In this document: positions 19,878 through 29,376 of the stretch, piece by piece | How the letters are laid out: the number at the start of each line of letters is the position of its first letter | Position numbering within the stretch: position 1 is the first letter of the stretch | NCBI RefSeq assembly: GCF_020523795.1 | Contig: NZ_JAJALI010000010.1 | Coordinates: 114,078-178,077, forward strand | Origin: Ancylobacter sp. Lp-2 | GTDB lineage: Bacteria > Pseudomonadota > Alphaproteobacteria > Rhizobiales > Xanthobacteraceae | Reading direction: 5' to 3' | DNA: 64,000 bases | Notes under the pieces: generated by a model | Seen by the model: only the letters and a program-made list of their open reading frames with translations | Told to the model about the DNA's origin: nothing | The model's database searches: none | Position numbers and translations under genes: made by a program

Positions 19878-20942
19878 ATGCGCAAATCAACGGAAACCGT
19901 GCCGCTTTTTTCGTCAGGGCAAGTTTCGTCGGGGCAAGTTTCGTCAGGGCTCGTCGATCGCCGCCAGCTGCTGGCGCTCGGCGCCGGCGCCTTGGCGCTC
20001 GGGGGCTTCGGCGGCGCCGCCTTCGCCGCCAAGGCGAAGCCGATCAAGGTGGCGGCGATCTACACCGTCCCGGTCGAGCAGCAATGGGTGTCGCGCATCC
20101 ACAAGGCGCTGAAGGCGGCCGAGGCGCGCGGCGACATCACCTATAAATTCTCCGAGAACGTCGCCAACACCGACTATGAGCGGGTGATGCGGCAATATTC
20201 GCAGGAAGGCGCCGACCTTGTGGTGGGCGAGATCTTCGCGGTGGAGCGCCCGGCCCGCAAGGTGGCGGCCGACTACCCGAACACGGCCTATCTGATGGGC
20301 TCGTCCTTCGGTCCCACCAAGCCGAACCTGTCGGTGTTCGACAACTTCATCCACGAACCGTCCTTCCTCACCGGCATGGTGGCCGGCAAGACGACCAAGT
20401 CGAACATCATCGGCCTGGTCGGCGGCTACGCCATCCCCGAGGTGAACCGGCTGATGCAGGCCTTCATGGAAGGCGCGGTTTCGGTGAACCCGAACGTGAA
20501 GTTCCTCGTGACCTTCATCAACTCCTGGTACGACCCGCCCAAGGCCAAGGAAGCCGCCTTCGCCCAGATCGACAAGGGTGCCGACATTCTCTACGCCGAG
20601 CGCTTCGGCGTGTCCGACGCCGCCAAGGAGCGGGGCGTCAAGGCGATCGGCAACGTCATCGACACCTCCGCGCAATATCCCGGCACGGTGATCGCCTCGG
20701 CGCTGTGGCAGATGGAGCCGACCGTCGACCGCGCCATCAAGGCGGTGATGGACGGCACCTTCACCGCCGAGGATTACGGCCCGTTCTCCTACATGGCGCA
20801 TGGCGGCGCGAGCCTCGCCCCGCTCGACCCCAAGGTGGTGCCGCCGGAGGTGATCGAGCTCGTGCTGGTGCGCGAGAAGGAGATCAAGGACGGCATGTTC
20901 CGCGTCAACGTGAACGACGCCGAGCCCAAGCCGACCATGTGA
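19878..20942 (+). CDS. BMP-family ABC transporter substrate-binding protein
   Basis: This 354-aa periplasmic binding protein belongs to the BMP/PnrA group, whose characterised members bind nucleosides or purines. It has a Tat-like leader (DRRQLLALGAGALALGG around residues 28-44). The mature part carries VAAIYTVPVEQQWVSRIHKAL, FVVGEIFA-type and FINSWYDPPKAKEAA segments. ATG 19878 is chosen because GGGAGAGG ends 8 nt upstream; GTG 19869 lies inside that site. The leader contains three SSGQV-like repeats. The ABC ATPase follows after a 407-nt gap. Confidence 0.88.
   Translation: MRKSTETVPLFSSGQVSSGQVSSGLVDRRQLLALGAGALALGGFGGAAFAAKAKPIKVAAIYTVPVEQQWVSRIHKALKAAEARGDITYKFSENVANTDYERVMRQYSQEGADLVVGEIFAVERPARKVAADYPNTAYLMGSSFGPTKPNLSVFDNFIHEPSFLTGMVAGKTTKSNIIGLVGGYAIPEVNRLMQAFMEGAVSVNPNVKFLVTFINSWYDPPKAKEAAFAQIDKGADILYAERFGVSDAAKERGVKAIGNVIDTSAQYPGTVIASALWQMEPTVDRAIKAVMDGTFTAEDYGPFSYMAHGGASLAPLDPKVVPPEVIELVLVREKEIKDGMFRVNVNDAEPKPTM
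19911..19955. repeat. Three tandem 15-bp repeats in the BMP leader
   Basis: The unit TCGTCAGGGCAAGTT is repeated three times in a row (19911-19925, 19926-19940, 19941-19955). The first two differ by one base and the third diverges at its end. It encodes SSGQV-SSGQV-SSGLV just before the twin-arginine motif. Confidence 0.9.
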
Positions 20943-21349
20943 GGGCGTGGCGGCGGGGGGGGGCGGCGGTCGGACCTGCGGCAGCCGCCGTCGCGCCGCC
21001 ATCCGGCGCCTTGCCGTCGTCCCGTCACCGACCCGGCACGCCGCCCTCCCGCCCCGCCCGAAGCCCGGAGGGCGCCGGCCGGGATCCTCCTCCGCTCCGC
21101 TTCTTCTACGGAAGACCGAAGGAGGGCGGGTGCAGCACCTGGTGCCTCCCTCTCCCCGTGGGGAGAGGGGTGGGGCGAGGGGTCTTCGACACTCCGCAAT
21201 CGTGCGGCCTCGACGACCTGCTTCGGCCCGACGAGGAGAGGAAGAAAGATGGAGGGGCCGGTGGTGACGGCTCGCTTCCCCGAGGAGGGGACACCGACGG
21301 TCCCCCTTCCGGGGCTGCTCCCCGTCAGGAAGATTCAGAAGGCATCCTC
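20943..21349. other. Intergenic region between BMP and ATPase genes, no gene seen
   Basis: This 407-nt stretch is very GC-rich, starting with a nine-G run at about 20953. It holds the palindromic repeat at 21148-21169 and, at its end, AGAAGG 7 nt before the ATPase ATG. Frames across it look like shadows. It may reduce expression of the membrane components relative to the binding protein. Confidence 0.7.
21148..21169. repeat. REP-like hairpin repeat
   Basis: CCCTCTCCCC, a 2-nt loop and GGGGAGAGGG form a perfect 10-bp stem, followed by GTGGGGCGAGGGG. It is the same element as at 11211-11245, inverted. Confidence 0.85.
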
Positions 21350-22933
21350 ATGATCGCACCGACCGCACCCGATCAGCCTGATCGTACACCGCACCATACT
21401 CGCCCGCTGGTGCTGTCGCTGTCCGGCATCACCAAGCGTTTCGGTAATCTGGTAGCGAATGACGTCATCAGCCTCGACGTGCATGCCGGCGAGATCGTCG
21501 CGCTGCTGGGCGAGAACGGGGCCGGCAAGACGACGCTGATGAGCATCCTGTTCGGCCACTACGTCGCCGACGAGGGCACGGTGCATATCGCCGATGCCGG
21601 GGGGCGGCTGGCGCCACTTCCCGGAGGTTCGGCGGAGGCGGCGTTGGCGGCCGGAATTGGCATGGTGCATCAACACTTTACGCTGGCCGAGAACCTCACC
21701 GGCTTCGAGAATATCGTGCTCGGCACCGTGCCGCTGTGGCGGCTTGGCTTCGGCAAGGCGGCCGCACGGGCGAAAGTCGCGCGCCTGATGAAGGAATCGG
21801 GGCTCGAAGCCGATCTCGGCGTGCCGGTCGGGCGGCTCTCGGTCGGCGAGCAGCAGCGCATCGAGATCCTGAAGGCGCTCTATCGCGACGTGCGGGTGCT
21901 GATCCTCGACGAACCGACCGCGGTGCTCACCCCGCAGGAGGCGGACAGTCTGGCCACGACCGTAAAAGCCCTTGCTGCAAAAGGACTTGCCGTCATCTTC
22001 ATCAGCCACAAGCTGCATGAGGTGCTGGCGCTGTGCGAGCGGGTGGCGGTACTGCGCGGCGGTGCCAAGGTCGCCGACCGGCCGGCGGCGGGTGCCGACC
22101 GGGCAACGCTGGCCGAGTTGATGGTGGGGCGCGAGATCCCCGCGCGCGAGCGCATGCCGGCGGCTCTCGGCGCGCCGGTGCTCCACCTTGCTGGCGTCGA
22201 TGTCGGCGCGCCCGGCGAGCGGGACCGGCTGGAGGGCGCCGATCTCGAACTGCGTGGCGGCGAAATCATTGGAATCGCCGGCGTTTCCGGCAATGGCCAG
22301 GGAGCGCTCGCCGCGCTGGTCGCCGGGCTGAAGGCGCCGCGCCGCGGCCGCTGCGAGATCATCGGGCAGGTCGCGACCCGTGCCGATCCGGGCGCGCGGC
22401 TCGCCGCCGGCGTTGGCCGCATCCCGGAAGACCGTCATCGCGACGGCACCATCGGCGCGCTCACCGTCGCCGAAAACTACGTGCTGGAGACGCTCGCCGA
22501 CCCGGAGAACCAGCGGCACGGCTTGCTGCGGCGAGCCGCGATCCGCACCCGCGCCTCGCAGGCGATCCGCGACTACGACATACGTTGCCCCGGCCCGGAG
22601 GCGCCGATCCGTGCCCTGTCCGGCGGCAACATGCAGAAGGTGGTGCTGGCCCGCGTGCTGGAGCGCGCTCCGCGCCTCATCCTCGCGCACCAGCCGACGC
22701 GCGGCCTCGATATCGGCGCCACCACCGACGTGCATCGGCGGCTGCTCGCCGCGCGCGGGCGTGGCGCGGGAATTCTTCTGATTTCTGAAGATCTTGACGA
22801 GCTCTTCGCGCTGTCCGACCGCATCGCGGTGATGCATGCCGGCCATTTGTCGCCGGCCATGGACGTCGCCGGCCTCGACATGCGCACGGTTGGCCTGATG
22901 ATGGCCGGCCATTCGGCGGAGGAGGCCGCATGA
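21350..22933 (+). CDS. Tandem-ATPase ABC transporter subunit of the BMP/purine-nucleoside uptake system
   Basis: The 527-aa protein has two ABC ATPase domains. The first carries Walker A LLGENGAGKTTLM (about residues 52-64), signature LSVGEQQRIEIL and Walker B ILDEPTAVL. The second has the degenerate Walker A region GVSGNGQGALA, signature ALSGGNMQKVVLARVL and HQPTRGLD, as usual for the sugar/nucleoside (CUT2-like, YufO/NupA) class. It drives import through the two permeases that follow with 4-nt and 1-base overlaps. Confidence 0.92.
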   Translation: MIAPTAPDQPDRTPHHTRPLVLSLSGITKRFGNLVANDVISLDVHAGEIVALLGENGAGKTTLMSILFGHYVADEGTVHIADAGGRLAPLPGGSAEAALAAGIGMVHQHFTLAENLTGFENIVLGTVPLWRLGFGKAAARAKVARLMKESGLEADLGVPVGRLSVGEQQRIEILKALYRDVRVLILDEPTAVLTPQEADSLATTVKALAAKGLAVIFISHKLHEVLALCERVAVLRGGAKVADRPAAGADRATLAELMVGREIPARERMPAALGAPVLHLAGVDVGAPGERDRLEGADLELRGGEIIGIAGVSGNGQGALAALVAGLKAPRRGRCEIIGQVATRADPGARLAAGVGRIPEDRHRDGTIGALTVAENYVLETLADPENQRHGLLRRAAIRTRASQAIRDYDIRCPGPEAPIRALSGGNMQKVVLARVLERAPRLILAHQPTRGLDIGATTDVHRRLLAARGRGAGILLISEDLDELFALSDRIAVMHAGHLSPAMDVAGLDMRTVGLMMAGHSAEEAA

Positions 22934-23997
22934 TCCGCTTCGTTCCGCGCGAGCGCACCCCGGTCTGGCTGACCCTCGCCGTCTCGGTGGGGGCGGGGCT
23001 GGTGGCGCTGCTGCTCACCGCCATCCCGCTGGCGCTGTCGGGTGCCCCGGTGCTCCAGTCCTTCCTGTTCATGGTGCAGGGTGCCGCCGGCAGCGGCTTC
23101 GCCTTCGCCGAGACGCTGACGCGGGCAACCCCTTTGATCTTCACGGGTTTGGCGGCCGCCGTCGCCTTCCGGGCAAAGTTGTGGAACATCGGCGCCGAGG
23201 GACAGCTCTATGCCGGCGCGCTGGCCACGGTGGCGCTGGGCGCGGGCCTGCTCGACCTGCCATCCTATCTCCTTGTCCCGACAGTGCTTGTCGGAGCCGC
23301 GCTTGCCGGCGCTGCGCTGCTGCTGGTGCCGGTGTTCTTCAAGATGCGCTTCGGGGCCGACGAGGTCGTCGTCACCTTGCTACTCAACTTCGTGGTGCTG
23401 CTCTTCGTGCAGATGATGCTGGAAGGGCCGATGAAGGACGAGATGGCGCTCGGTTGGCCGCAATCGGCGCCGGTGCTCGACGAAGCCACTTTGCCCAAGC
23501 TGGTGCCCGGCCTGCGCCTGCATTGGGGGCTGGTGCTGGCGGTGGCCTGCGCCATCGGCCTGCATGTGCTGATCACCCGCACCGTCTGGGGATTCCGCAT
23601 CCGGGCTGTGGGGGAGAATGCCCGCGCCGCCCGCTATGCCGGCCTGCCGGTCAGCAAGGCGATGGCGCTGGTGGGGCTGCTGTCCGGCGGCCTCGCCGGG
23701 CTGGCCGGGGCCAGCGAGGTGGCGGGGCTCAAGGGCTATCTGACCGCCGATCTCTCGCCCGGCTTCGGCTATGCCGGCATCGTGGTGGCGACGCTGGCGA
23801 ATTTGTCGCCGCTGGGCGTGGTCCCGGCAGCGGTCTTCATCGCCGCCGTCTTCGTCGGCGCGGATTCGATGAGCCGGGCCATCGGCGTCTCCAACTATCT
23901 CGCCGATCTCGTGGTGGCGCTGTCGCTGCTCAGCGTGCTGGTCGGCGGGCTGCTGACCCGGTTCCGCATCGTGCTCGTGCGCCGGGAGGCCGCCTGA
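22930..23997 (+). CDS. ABC transporter permease (nucleoside/purine type)
   Basis: This 355-aa protein has about ten hydrophobic segments of the BPD_transp_2 family. It contains the conserved AKLWNIGAEGQLYAGALA and VGENARAARYAGL, the cytoplasmic coupling region. It overlaps the ATPase by ATGA and ends in the next start codon (TGATG). It forms the first half of the membrane channel. Confidence 0.92.
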   Translation: MIRFVPRERTPVWLTLAVSVGAGLVALLLTAIPLALSGAPVLQSFLFMVQGAAGSGFAFAETLTRATPLIFTGLAAAVAFRAKLWNIGAEGQLYAGALATVALGAGLLDLPSYLLVPTVLVGAALAGAALLLVPVFFKMRFGADEVVVTLLLNFVVLLFVQMMLEGPMKDEMALGWPQSAPVLDEATLPKLVPGLRLHWGLVLAVACAIGLHVLITRTVWGFRIRAVGENARAARYAGLPVSKAMALVGLLSGGLAGLAGASEVAGLKGYLTADLSPGFGYAGIVVATLANLSPLGVVPAAVFIAAVFVGADSMSRAIGVSNYLADLVVALSLLSVLVGGLLTRFRIVLVRREAA

Positions 23998-24941
23998 TGT
24001 GGGCCGCGCTGGAAATTCTCACCCAGGCCAATTTCTGGGCCGCCACGCTTCGCATTGCCACGCCGCTGATCTTCGGCGTGCTGGGCGCGCTGCTCTGCGA
24101 GCGCGCCGGCGTGCTCAATCTCGGCATCGAGGGCATCTTCGTCGCCGGCGCCATGTCCGGCTGGCTGGCTGTTTATCTCGGCTTGCCCCTGTGGGGCGGG
24201 GTGCTGGTGGCGGCACTGGTCGGCGCGCTGTTCGGCCTGCTGCATGGCGTACTGACCGTGCCGCTGGGCCTCTCGCAGCACGTGACGGGCATTGGCGTGA
24301 CCTTGCTGGCGACATCGATCGCCTATTTCGGCTACCGTGTCGCGTTTCCCAATGTCGCGACGCCGCCGCGCATCGAGGCCTTTCCGCCGCTGGATCTGCC
24401 GATTTTGCGCGACGTGCCGTTCCTCGGCCCCATCCTCGGCCAGCAGACCGCCTTCACCGTGCTGGCCTTCGCCTGCGTGATCGTTCTGGCGCTGGTGCTG
24501 GCACGCACCCCGCTCGGCCTTGCCCTGCGGGCGGTGGGCGACAATCCCGAGGCGGTGGAGGCGCAGGGGCTGTCCGTCGTCGGGCTTCGCCTCGGCGCGG
24601 TGATGGCGGGTTCGGCGCTGATGGCGCTGGGCGGCGCCTTCCTGACGCTCTCGGCCTTCAACGCCTTCTATTTCGGTATGATCAACGGGCGCGGCTGGGT
24701 GTGCATCGCGCTCACCGTCTTCGCCTCGTGGAGGCCGGGCAAGGCGCTGCTCGGGGCCTTGCTGTTCGGCGCGCTGGACGCCTACCAGCTGCGCCTGCAG
24801 ACCATCACTGGCGGAGCGGTGCCGAGCCAGATCTTCCTGATGCTGCCTTATCTTTTTTCGATCGCCGCGCTTGTGCTGGTGGCACGCCGCGCCGACTATC
24901 CGCGCGCTTTGATGAAGCCTTATTTCAAGGGACAACGATGA
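23997..24941 (+). CDS. ABC transporter permease (nucleoside/purine type), second subunit
   Basis: The 314-aa BPD_transp_2 permease has the motifs ERAGVLNLGIEGIFVAGA and LRAVGDNPEAVEAQGL. It pairs with the preceding permease in the same importer. The deaminase-like gene starts within its stop codon, so all five genes from BMP onward are probably one transcription unit. Confidence 0.92.
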   Translation: MWAALEILTQANFWAATLRIATPLIFGVLGALLCERAGVLNLGIEGIFVAGAMSGWLAVYLGLPLWGGVLVAALVGALFGLLHGVLTVPLGLSQHVTGIGVTLLATSIAYFGYRVAFPNVATPPRIEAFPPLDLPILRDVPFLGPILGQQTAFTVLAFACVIVLALVLARTPLGLALRAVGDNPEAVEAQGLSVVGLRLGAVMAGSALMALGGAFLTLSAFNAFYFGMINGRGWVCIALTVFASWRPGKALLGALLFGALDAYQLRLQTITGGAVPSQIFLMLPYLFSIAALVLVARRADYPRALMKPYFKGQR

Positions 24942-26233
24942 GCATTGATCTTCTCGTTCGGAACGCCCGTCTTGCCGACGGGCGTTCGGGCCTCGACATT
25001 GCCTGCGAGGGGGGCCGCATCATCGCGGTCGAGCCGGGGATCGACGCCGAGGCGGGACAGGTGATCGATGCCGGTGGCCGGCTGGTCAGCCCACCCTTCG
25101 TCGACGTGCATTTCCACATGGACGCCACGCTGTCGCTCGGCCTGCCGCGGATGAACGAATCCGGCACGCTGCTGGAGGGCATCGCGCTGTGGGGCGAGTT
25201 GAAGCCGCTGCTCACCCATGAGGCGGTGATCGAGCGGGCGCTGCGCTATTGCGACCTCGCGGTGAGCCAGGGACTGCTGGCCATCCGTTCGCATGTCGAT
25301 GTCTGCGACGACCGGCTGCTGGCGGTCGAGGCGCTGCTCGAGGTGCGCGACCGGGTGAAGGACTATATCGACCTTCAGCTCGTCGCCTTTCCGCAGGACG
25401 GCTATTACCGTTCGCCGAACGCCGCTCGCAATCTGGTGCGCGCGCTCGACATGGGCGTCGACATTGTCGGCGGCATCCCGCATTTCGAGCGCAGCATGGC
25501 GGACGGCGCGGCGTCGCTGAAGGCGTTGTGCGAGATCGCCGCCGAGCGCGGGCTGCGGGTCGACATCCATTGCGACGAGAGCGACGATCCGCTGTCCCGC
25601 CATATCGAGGCGCTGGCCTATGAGACGCAGCGCCTCGGGCTGCAGGGGCGTGTCGCCGGCTCGCACCTCACCTCCATGCACAGCATGGACAATTACTATG
25701 CCTCGAAGCTGATCCCGCTGATCGCCGAAGCGGGCGTCCATGCCATCGCCAACCCGCTGATCAACATCACCCTTCAGGGGCGGCACGACACCTATCCCAA
25801 GCGGCGCGGCATGACGCGGGTGCCGGAACTGCGTGCCGCCGGCGTCAACGTCGCCTTCGGCCATGACTGCGTGATGGACCCCTGGTACTCGCTGGGCTCC
25901 GGCGACATGCTGGAGGTGGCGCACATGGCGCTGCATGTCGGGCAGATGACCGCGCGCGAGGCGATGGCCTGGTGCTTCGAGGCGGTGACGACCAATCCTG
26001 CCCGCATCATGGGGCTGGAGGGCTATGGCATCGCGCCGGGCTGCAACGCCGATCTGGTGGTGCTGCAGGCCGCCGATCCCATCGAGGCGATCCGGCTGAA
26101 GGCGGCGCGGCTGTTCGTGGTACGGCGGGGACGGGTGATCTCCGAAGGCACGCCGCGCGCCAGCGTGCTCGATCTGCCGGGCCGGCCGGGCGTTCTCGAC
26201 CCTGCGGCTTATGCTCCCGGCCGGGAAGGATAG
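24938..26233 (+). CDS. Cytosine-deaminase-like amidohydrolase
   Basis: The 431-aa TIM-barrel metal-dependent hydrolase matches the CodA-type deaminases. Metal and catalytic motifs are VDVHFHMDATLS, RSHVDVCDD, DIHCDES (catalytic E), GSHLTSMH and FGHDCVMDPW. Family members deaminate cytosine, isoguanine or related nitrogen heterocycles. Coupling to a BMP importer suggests that the transported compound is its substrate or a precursor. Overlap with the permease is ATGA. Confidence 0.88.
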   Translation: MSIDLLVRNARLADGRSGLDIACEGGRIIAVEPGIDAEAGQVIDAGGRLVSPPFVDVHFHMDATLSLGLPRMNESGTLLEGIALWGELKPLLTHEAVIERALRYCDLAVSQGLLAIRSHVDVCDDRLLAVEALLEVRDRVKDYIDLQLVAFPQDGYYRSPNAARNLVRALDMGVDIVGGIPHFERSMADGAASLKALCEIAAERGLRVDIHCDESDDPLSRHIEALAYETQRLGLQGRVAGSHLTSMHSMDNYYASKLIPLIAEAGVHAIANPLINITLQGRHDTYPKRRGMTRVPELRAAGVNVAFGHDCVMDPWYSLGSGDMLEVAHMALHVGQMTAREAMAWCFEAVTTNPARIMGLEGYGIAPGCNADLVVLQAADPIEAIRLKAARLFVVRRGRVISEGTPRASVLDLPGRPGVLDPAAYAPGREG

Positions 26234-26334
26234 GGCACGGCGGAAGGTGACGGCGATTGCTGCCGTAAACAATTGCTCGTACTCTACAATCGTTGGATCC
26301 GCAGCGGGGGCACGCCGTATTGGCGGCGGAAGTG

Positions 26335-28401
26335 ATGGCGGGTACCGGTAGTCTGTTGGCTCGACCCCTTCCGGCCTGTCGGACGGAAGGGCTGGTGGCG
26401 CTCAAGCGGCCCGTGTGGATCCTCGACACTGGCCGCATGCGCAAGCATTTCGCCAATGAGGCGGCCCTGCATTTGTGGGGCATCGAGCCGGGGCAGGAAG
26501 CCGAGTTCTTCGCGCGCGATTTCACGCCGCACTCCGATGCCATGCGCCAGCGCCTCGGCCGGCTGGTCGAGCGCATATCCGCCGGCGAGATCGTGGCTGA
26601 GCGGTGGACCTTCTATCCCAAGCACCGTCCCTTCACCGTCGATGCGCTGATGAGCGGTGTGCGGCTCGACAACGGCAATGTCGGCCTGCTCATGGAGGTC
26701 GAGCACTATGCCCGCCTGACCGACGAATTGCGGGCCGGCGAGGCGCTGCGGCACACGCTCGTGAACGTCCTGCTGTTCGACGAGGAGGGCTGGGTCAGCT
26801 ATCGCAACCCGGCCGCCGAAGCGTGCTTCCCGGGTGAACGTCGCAGCTTCGCCTCGATGTTCGCCGATCCGTCCGAAGGTCTGCAGATGTGGGGCGCCGT
26901 GGTGGCGAGGGACGCGGAACGGCCGGACGCCTTCATGGGGCGGACGGTGTCCGGCGACTTCATCGTCGACACGGTTAGGGGGCGGCGCTGGCACGGCATC
27001 GACGCCCGCACCACCATTGATCCCGTGACCGGGCGGCTCTCCGTCCTGGTCAACCAGCGGGACGTGACCGACCGGGTCGAGGCGACCAGTCGCGCCGAAT
27101 TCTATGCCGGCTACGACACCGTGACCGGGCTCGCCAATCGCCGCCGCTTCGCCGAACAGCTCGAGCGCGCCATGGCCGATCCGGCCTCGGTCGGTGGCCT
27201 TCTCGCCATCGATCTGAATGGCTTCAAGGAGATCAACGACAGCTACGGCCACGCGGTCGGCGACACCGTGCTGCGTGAAATCGGCCGGCGGCTGTCGGAT
27301 TGTGTCGGGCCGCACTATGTCTGCGCCCGGCTCGGCGGCGATGAGTTCGCGGTCATCCTGCCGGGGCTCCGCACCCCGGAAGCCCTGACCGATCGGGCCG
27401 ATCTCGTCCGCCGCTCGCTGGCGTCCGTCGTGGAAGAGCCCTCCATGGCGACGCGGTTGACGGTGAGCGCCAGCTTCGGTGCCGCGCTATGGCCGCGTGA
27501 CGGCGATCGTCCCGATGTGCTGCAACGCAATGCGGATCTCGCCCTCTATGCGGCCAAGGCGGAGGAGGGGCGCCGGGTTCATCTCTTCGATCCCGCCATG
27601 CGCCGTGCAGCCGATGAGCGCTACAAATGCATCGATGATCTGCGGGCCTCGCTCGCCGTCGGCGGGTTCGAGGTTCATTATCAGCCACTGGTGCGGATGG
27701 TGGACCGCCGCCCCTTCGGCTTCGAGGCGTTGTTGCGCTGGCGCCATCCGGTGCGCGGCCTGCTGCTCCCGGGTGAGTTCCTGGAGGAGGCCGAAAGCAT
27801 CGGCCTCATGGTGCCGATCGGCGACGTCGTCGTCCGGCAGGTCTGCCGGCAGATCGGTCTGTGGCGGCAGGCCGGAATCGATCCGGGCCGTATCGCCATC
27901 AACCTGTCTCGCAATAATTTCCAGCGAGGAGCGAGCCTCGCGGGTGTCGGCGAGGCGATCCTTGCCACTGGCGTCGAGGCCGCACAGATCGAATTCGAGG
28001 TGTCGGAGACCGTCACCTTCGGCGCACGGGGCGAAGCCGTGGTCGACGCGTTGATGGAGCTTCGCCGGCAGGGCTTCGCCATCGCCCTCGACGATTTCGG
28101 CATCGGCCACGCCTCGCTCACGCATCTGCGTCGCTTGCCCGTGGACACGATCAAGCTCGACCGTTCCTTCATCGTCGACATGGCGAATTCGGTGGCCGAC
28201 CGGGCGCTGGTCCGCGCGGTGGCGGGGCTGGGGCGGGACCTCGGCATGCGGGTTCTGGCCGAGGGCATCGAGACCGAGGAGCAGGCGGCGGCGGTGCAGG
28301 AACTCGGCTGCGAATGCGGCCAGGGATACCTGTTCGGCCACCCGATGGAGGCCGGCGTCGCGACGGGCTGGCTGGAGCGCCTCGCGCGCAGCGACGTATA
28401 G
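26335..28401 (+). CDS. PAS-GGDEF-EAL protein (cyclic-di-GMP synthesis/degradation)
   Basis: This cytoplasmic protein of about 688 residues has an N-terminal region with two PAS-like segments, a GGDEF domain with intact GGDEF at 334-338, and an EAL domain with EAL at 464-466. The EAL domain retains INLSRNNF, EVSETV, ALDDFGIGHAS, IKLDRSF and LAEGIETEEQ, so both halves look catalytic. No transmembrane segments are seen. The start is uncertain: the frame opens at TTG 26293 without a ribosome site, while ATG 26335 has GGCGGCGGA close upstream. Confidence 0.88.
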   Translation: MAGTGSLLARPLPACRTEGLVALKRPVWILDTGRMRKHFANEAALHLWGIEPGQEAEFFARDFTPHSDAMRQRLGRLVERISAGEIVAERWTFYPKHRPFTVDALMSGVRLDNGNVGLLMEVEHYARLTDELRAGEALRHTLVNVLLFDEEGWVSYRNPAAEACFPGERRSFASMFADPSEGLQMWGAVVARDAERPDAFMGRTVSGDFIVDTVRGRRWHGIDARTTIDPVTGRLSVLVNQRDVTDRVEATSRAEFYAGYDTVTGLANRRRFAEQLERAMADPASVGGLLAIDLNGFKEINDSYGHAVGDTVLREIGRRLSDCVGPHYVCARLGGDEFAVILPGLRTPEALTDRADLVRRSLASVVEEPSMATRLTVSASFGAALWPRDGDRPDVLQRNADLALYAAKAEEGRRVHLFDPAMRRAADERYKCIDDLRASLAVGGFEVHYQPLVRMVDRRPFGFEALLRWRHPVRGLLLPGEFLEEAESIGLMVPIGDVVVRQVCRQIGLWRQAGIDPGRIAINLSRNNFQRGASLAGVGEAILATGVEAAQIEFEVSETVTFGARGEAVVDALMELRRQGFAIALDDFGIGHASLTHLRRLPVDTIKLDRSFIVDMANSVADRALVRAVAGLGRDLGMRVLAEGIETEEQAAAVQELGCECGQGYLFGHPMEAGVATGWLERLARSDV

Positions 28402-28407
28402 CGCGCC

Positions 28408-29289
28408 TCAGCGCGGCGGCAGCACGACGACCGTCGGCTTGCGCGGCAGGCTCGCGCGCGAGACCACCAGGCTCGATCCGGCCTGCCGTTCGATGACGAA
28501 GTCCCGTCCGCCAAGGCGGTTCAGGAAGGCGTCGAGGGTCGACGGGTTGAAGTAGTGCATCGGGATGACCAGTGGCGATTCCAGCGCCTTCAGCACCTCG
28601 ATCAGGCCGTCGACATCGAGCGTGTAGCTGCCATCGACCGGGGCCAGCACGACGTCGATGCGCCCGAGCGCGGCAATGTCGTCCTCGGTGAGCGTGTGAT
28701 GCAGATGGCCGAGATGGGCGATGCAGAGGTCGGCGGCGCGGAACACGAAGATCGAGTTGCCGTTGCGGACCGTGCCGCCCTCCCAGTCGCGGGTATTGGT
28801 CGGCAGGTTGCCGATCCACAAGTCGCCGACGTCGAGATCGTAGCGGGCCGGCTGGCCGGGCGTGTCGCCCCACCCCTTCAGCACATGTTCGATGCCGGGA
28901 TCGGGGTTGAGCGAGAAATGCGTGCTGTGCGCCCGGTTCATCGTCGCCACGCGGGGCACGACATCGGCACGGACATAGTCGTTGTAGTCGGTCGCGACGG
29001 TGACGCCGCCGGCAGTCTCGATCAGGAAGGTCGAGTGGCCGATATAGTTCAGCGTCACCTCGTCGGGAGCACCGGCCGCGATGCGGAACAGGTTTTGGCG
29101 GAGCGCGCTTTCCAGTGGTTGCGGGGAGGGACGGAACGCTGCGGGAAGCACCCGGGCCGGCGCCTCCGCCACCAGCTTCGGGCAGCGATCCGCCTGCGCC
29201 AGCGCCGGGGCGGCGAAGGTGACGGCGAAGGTGGCAGCAAGCGGGATCAGGACGGCGCGGACGCGGCGCAGGCACGGTGATGGCGGCAT
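28408..29289 (-). CDS. Exported metallo-beta-lactamase-fold hydrolase (UlaG-like)
   Basis: The 293-aa protein has a signal peptide (residues 1-31, ending ALAQA) and a metal-dependent hydrolase fold. NYIGHSTFLIE is the opening strand pair, the first metal motif is altered (MNRAHSTHFS rather than HxHxDH), and AHLGHLHHTL and IPMHYF follow. These fit the L-ascorbate-lactonase/UlaG-like branch in general only; periplasmic location and substrate are inferred. It converges on the GGDEF-EAL gene. Confidence 0.75.
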   Translation of the reverse strand: MPPSPCLRRVRAVLIPLAATFAVTFAAPALAQADRCPKLVAEAPARVLPAAFRPSPQPLESALRQNLFRIAAGAPDEVTLNYIGHSTFLIETAGGVTVATDYNDYVRADVVPRVATMNRAHSTHFSLNPDPGIEHVLKGWGDTPGQPARYDLDVGDLWIGNLPTNTRDWEGGTVRNGNSIFVFRAADLCIAHLGHLHHTLTEDDIAALGRIDVVLAPVDGSYTLDVDGLIEVLKALESPLVIPMHYFNPSTLDAFLNRLGGRDFVIERQAGSSLVVSRASLPRKPTVVVLPPR

Positions 29290-29376
29290 GTGCGAAGCTC
29301 CCCAGCACGAGGCTTCGCCATGATTGGCCGTGCTGCGCCGCAGCGCGAGTAACGTTCCGTTTAACGCTGCGGCAAA

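Noticed and set aside
19911..19955. CRISPR or regulatory iteron
   Set aside because: The three 15-bp units are contiguous and in frame within a coding region.
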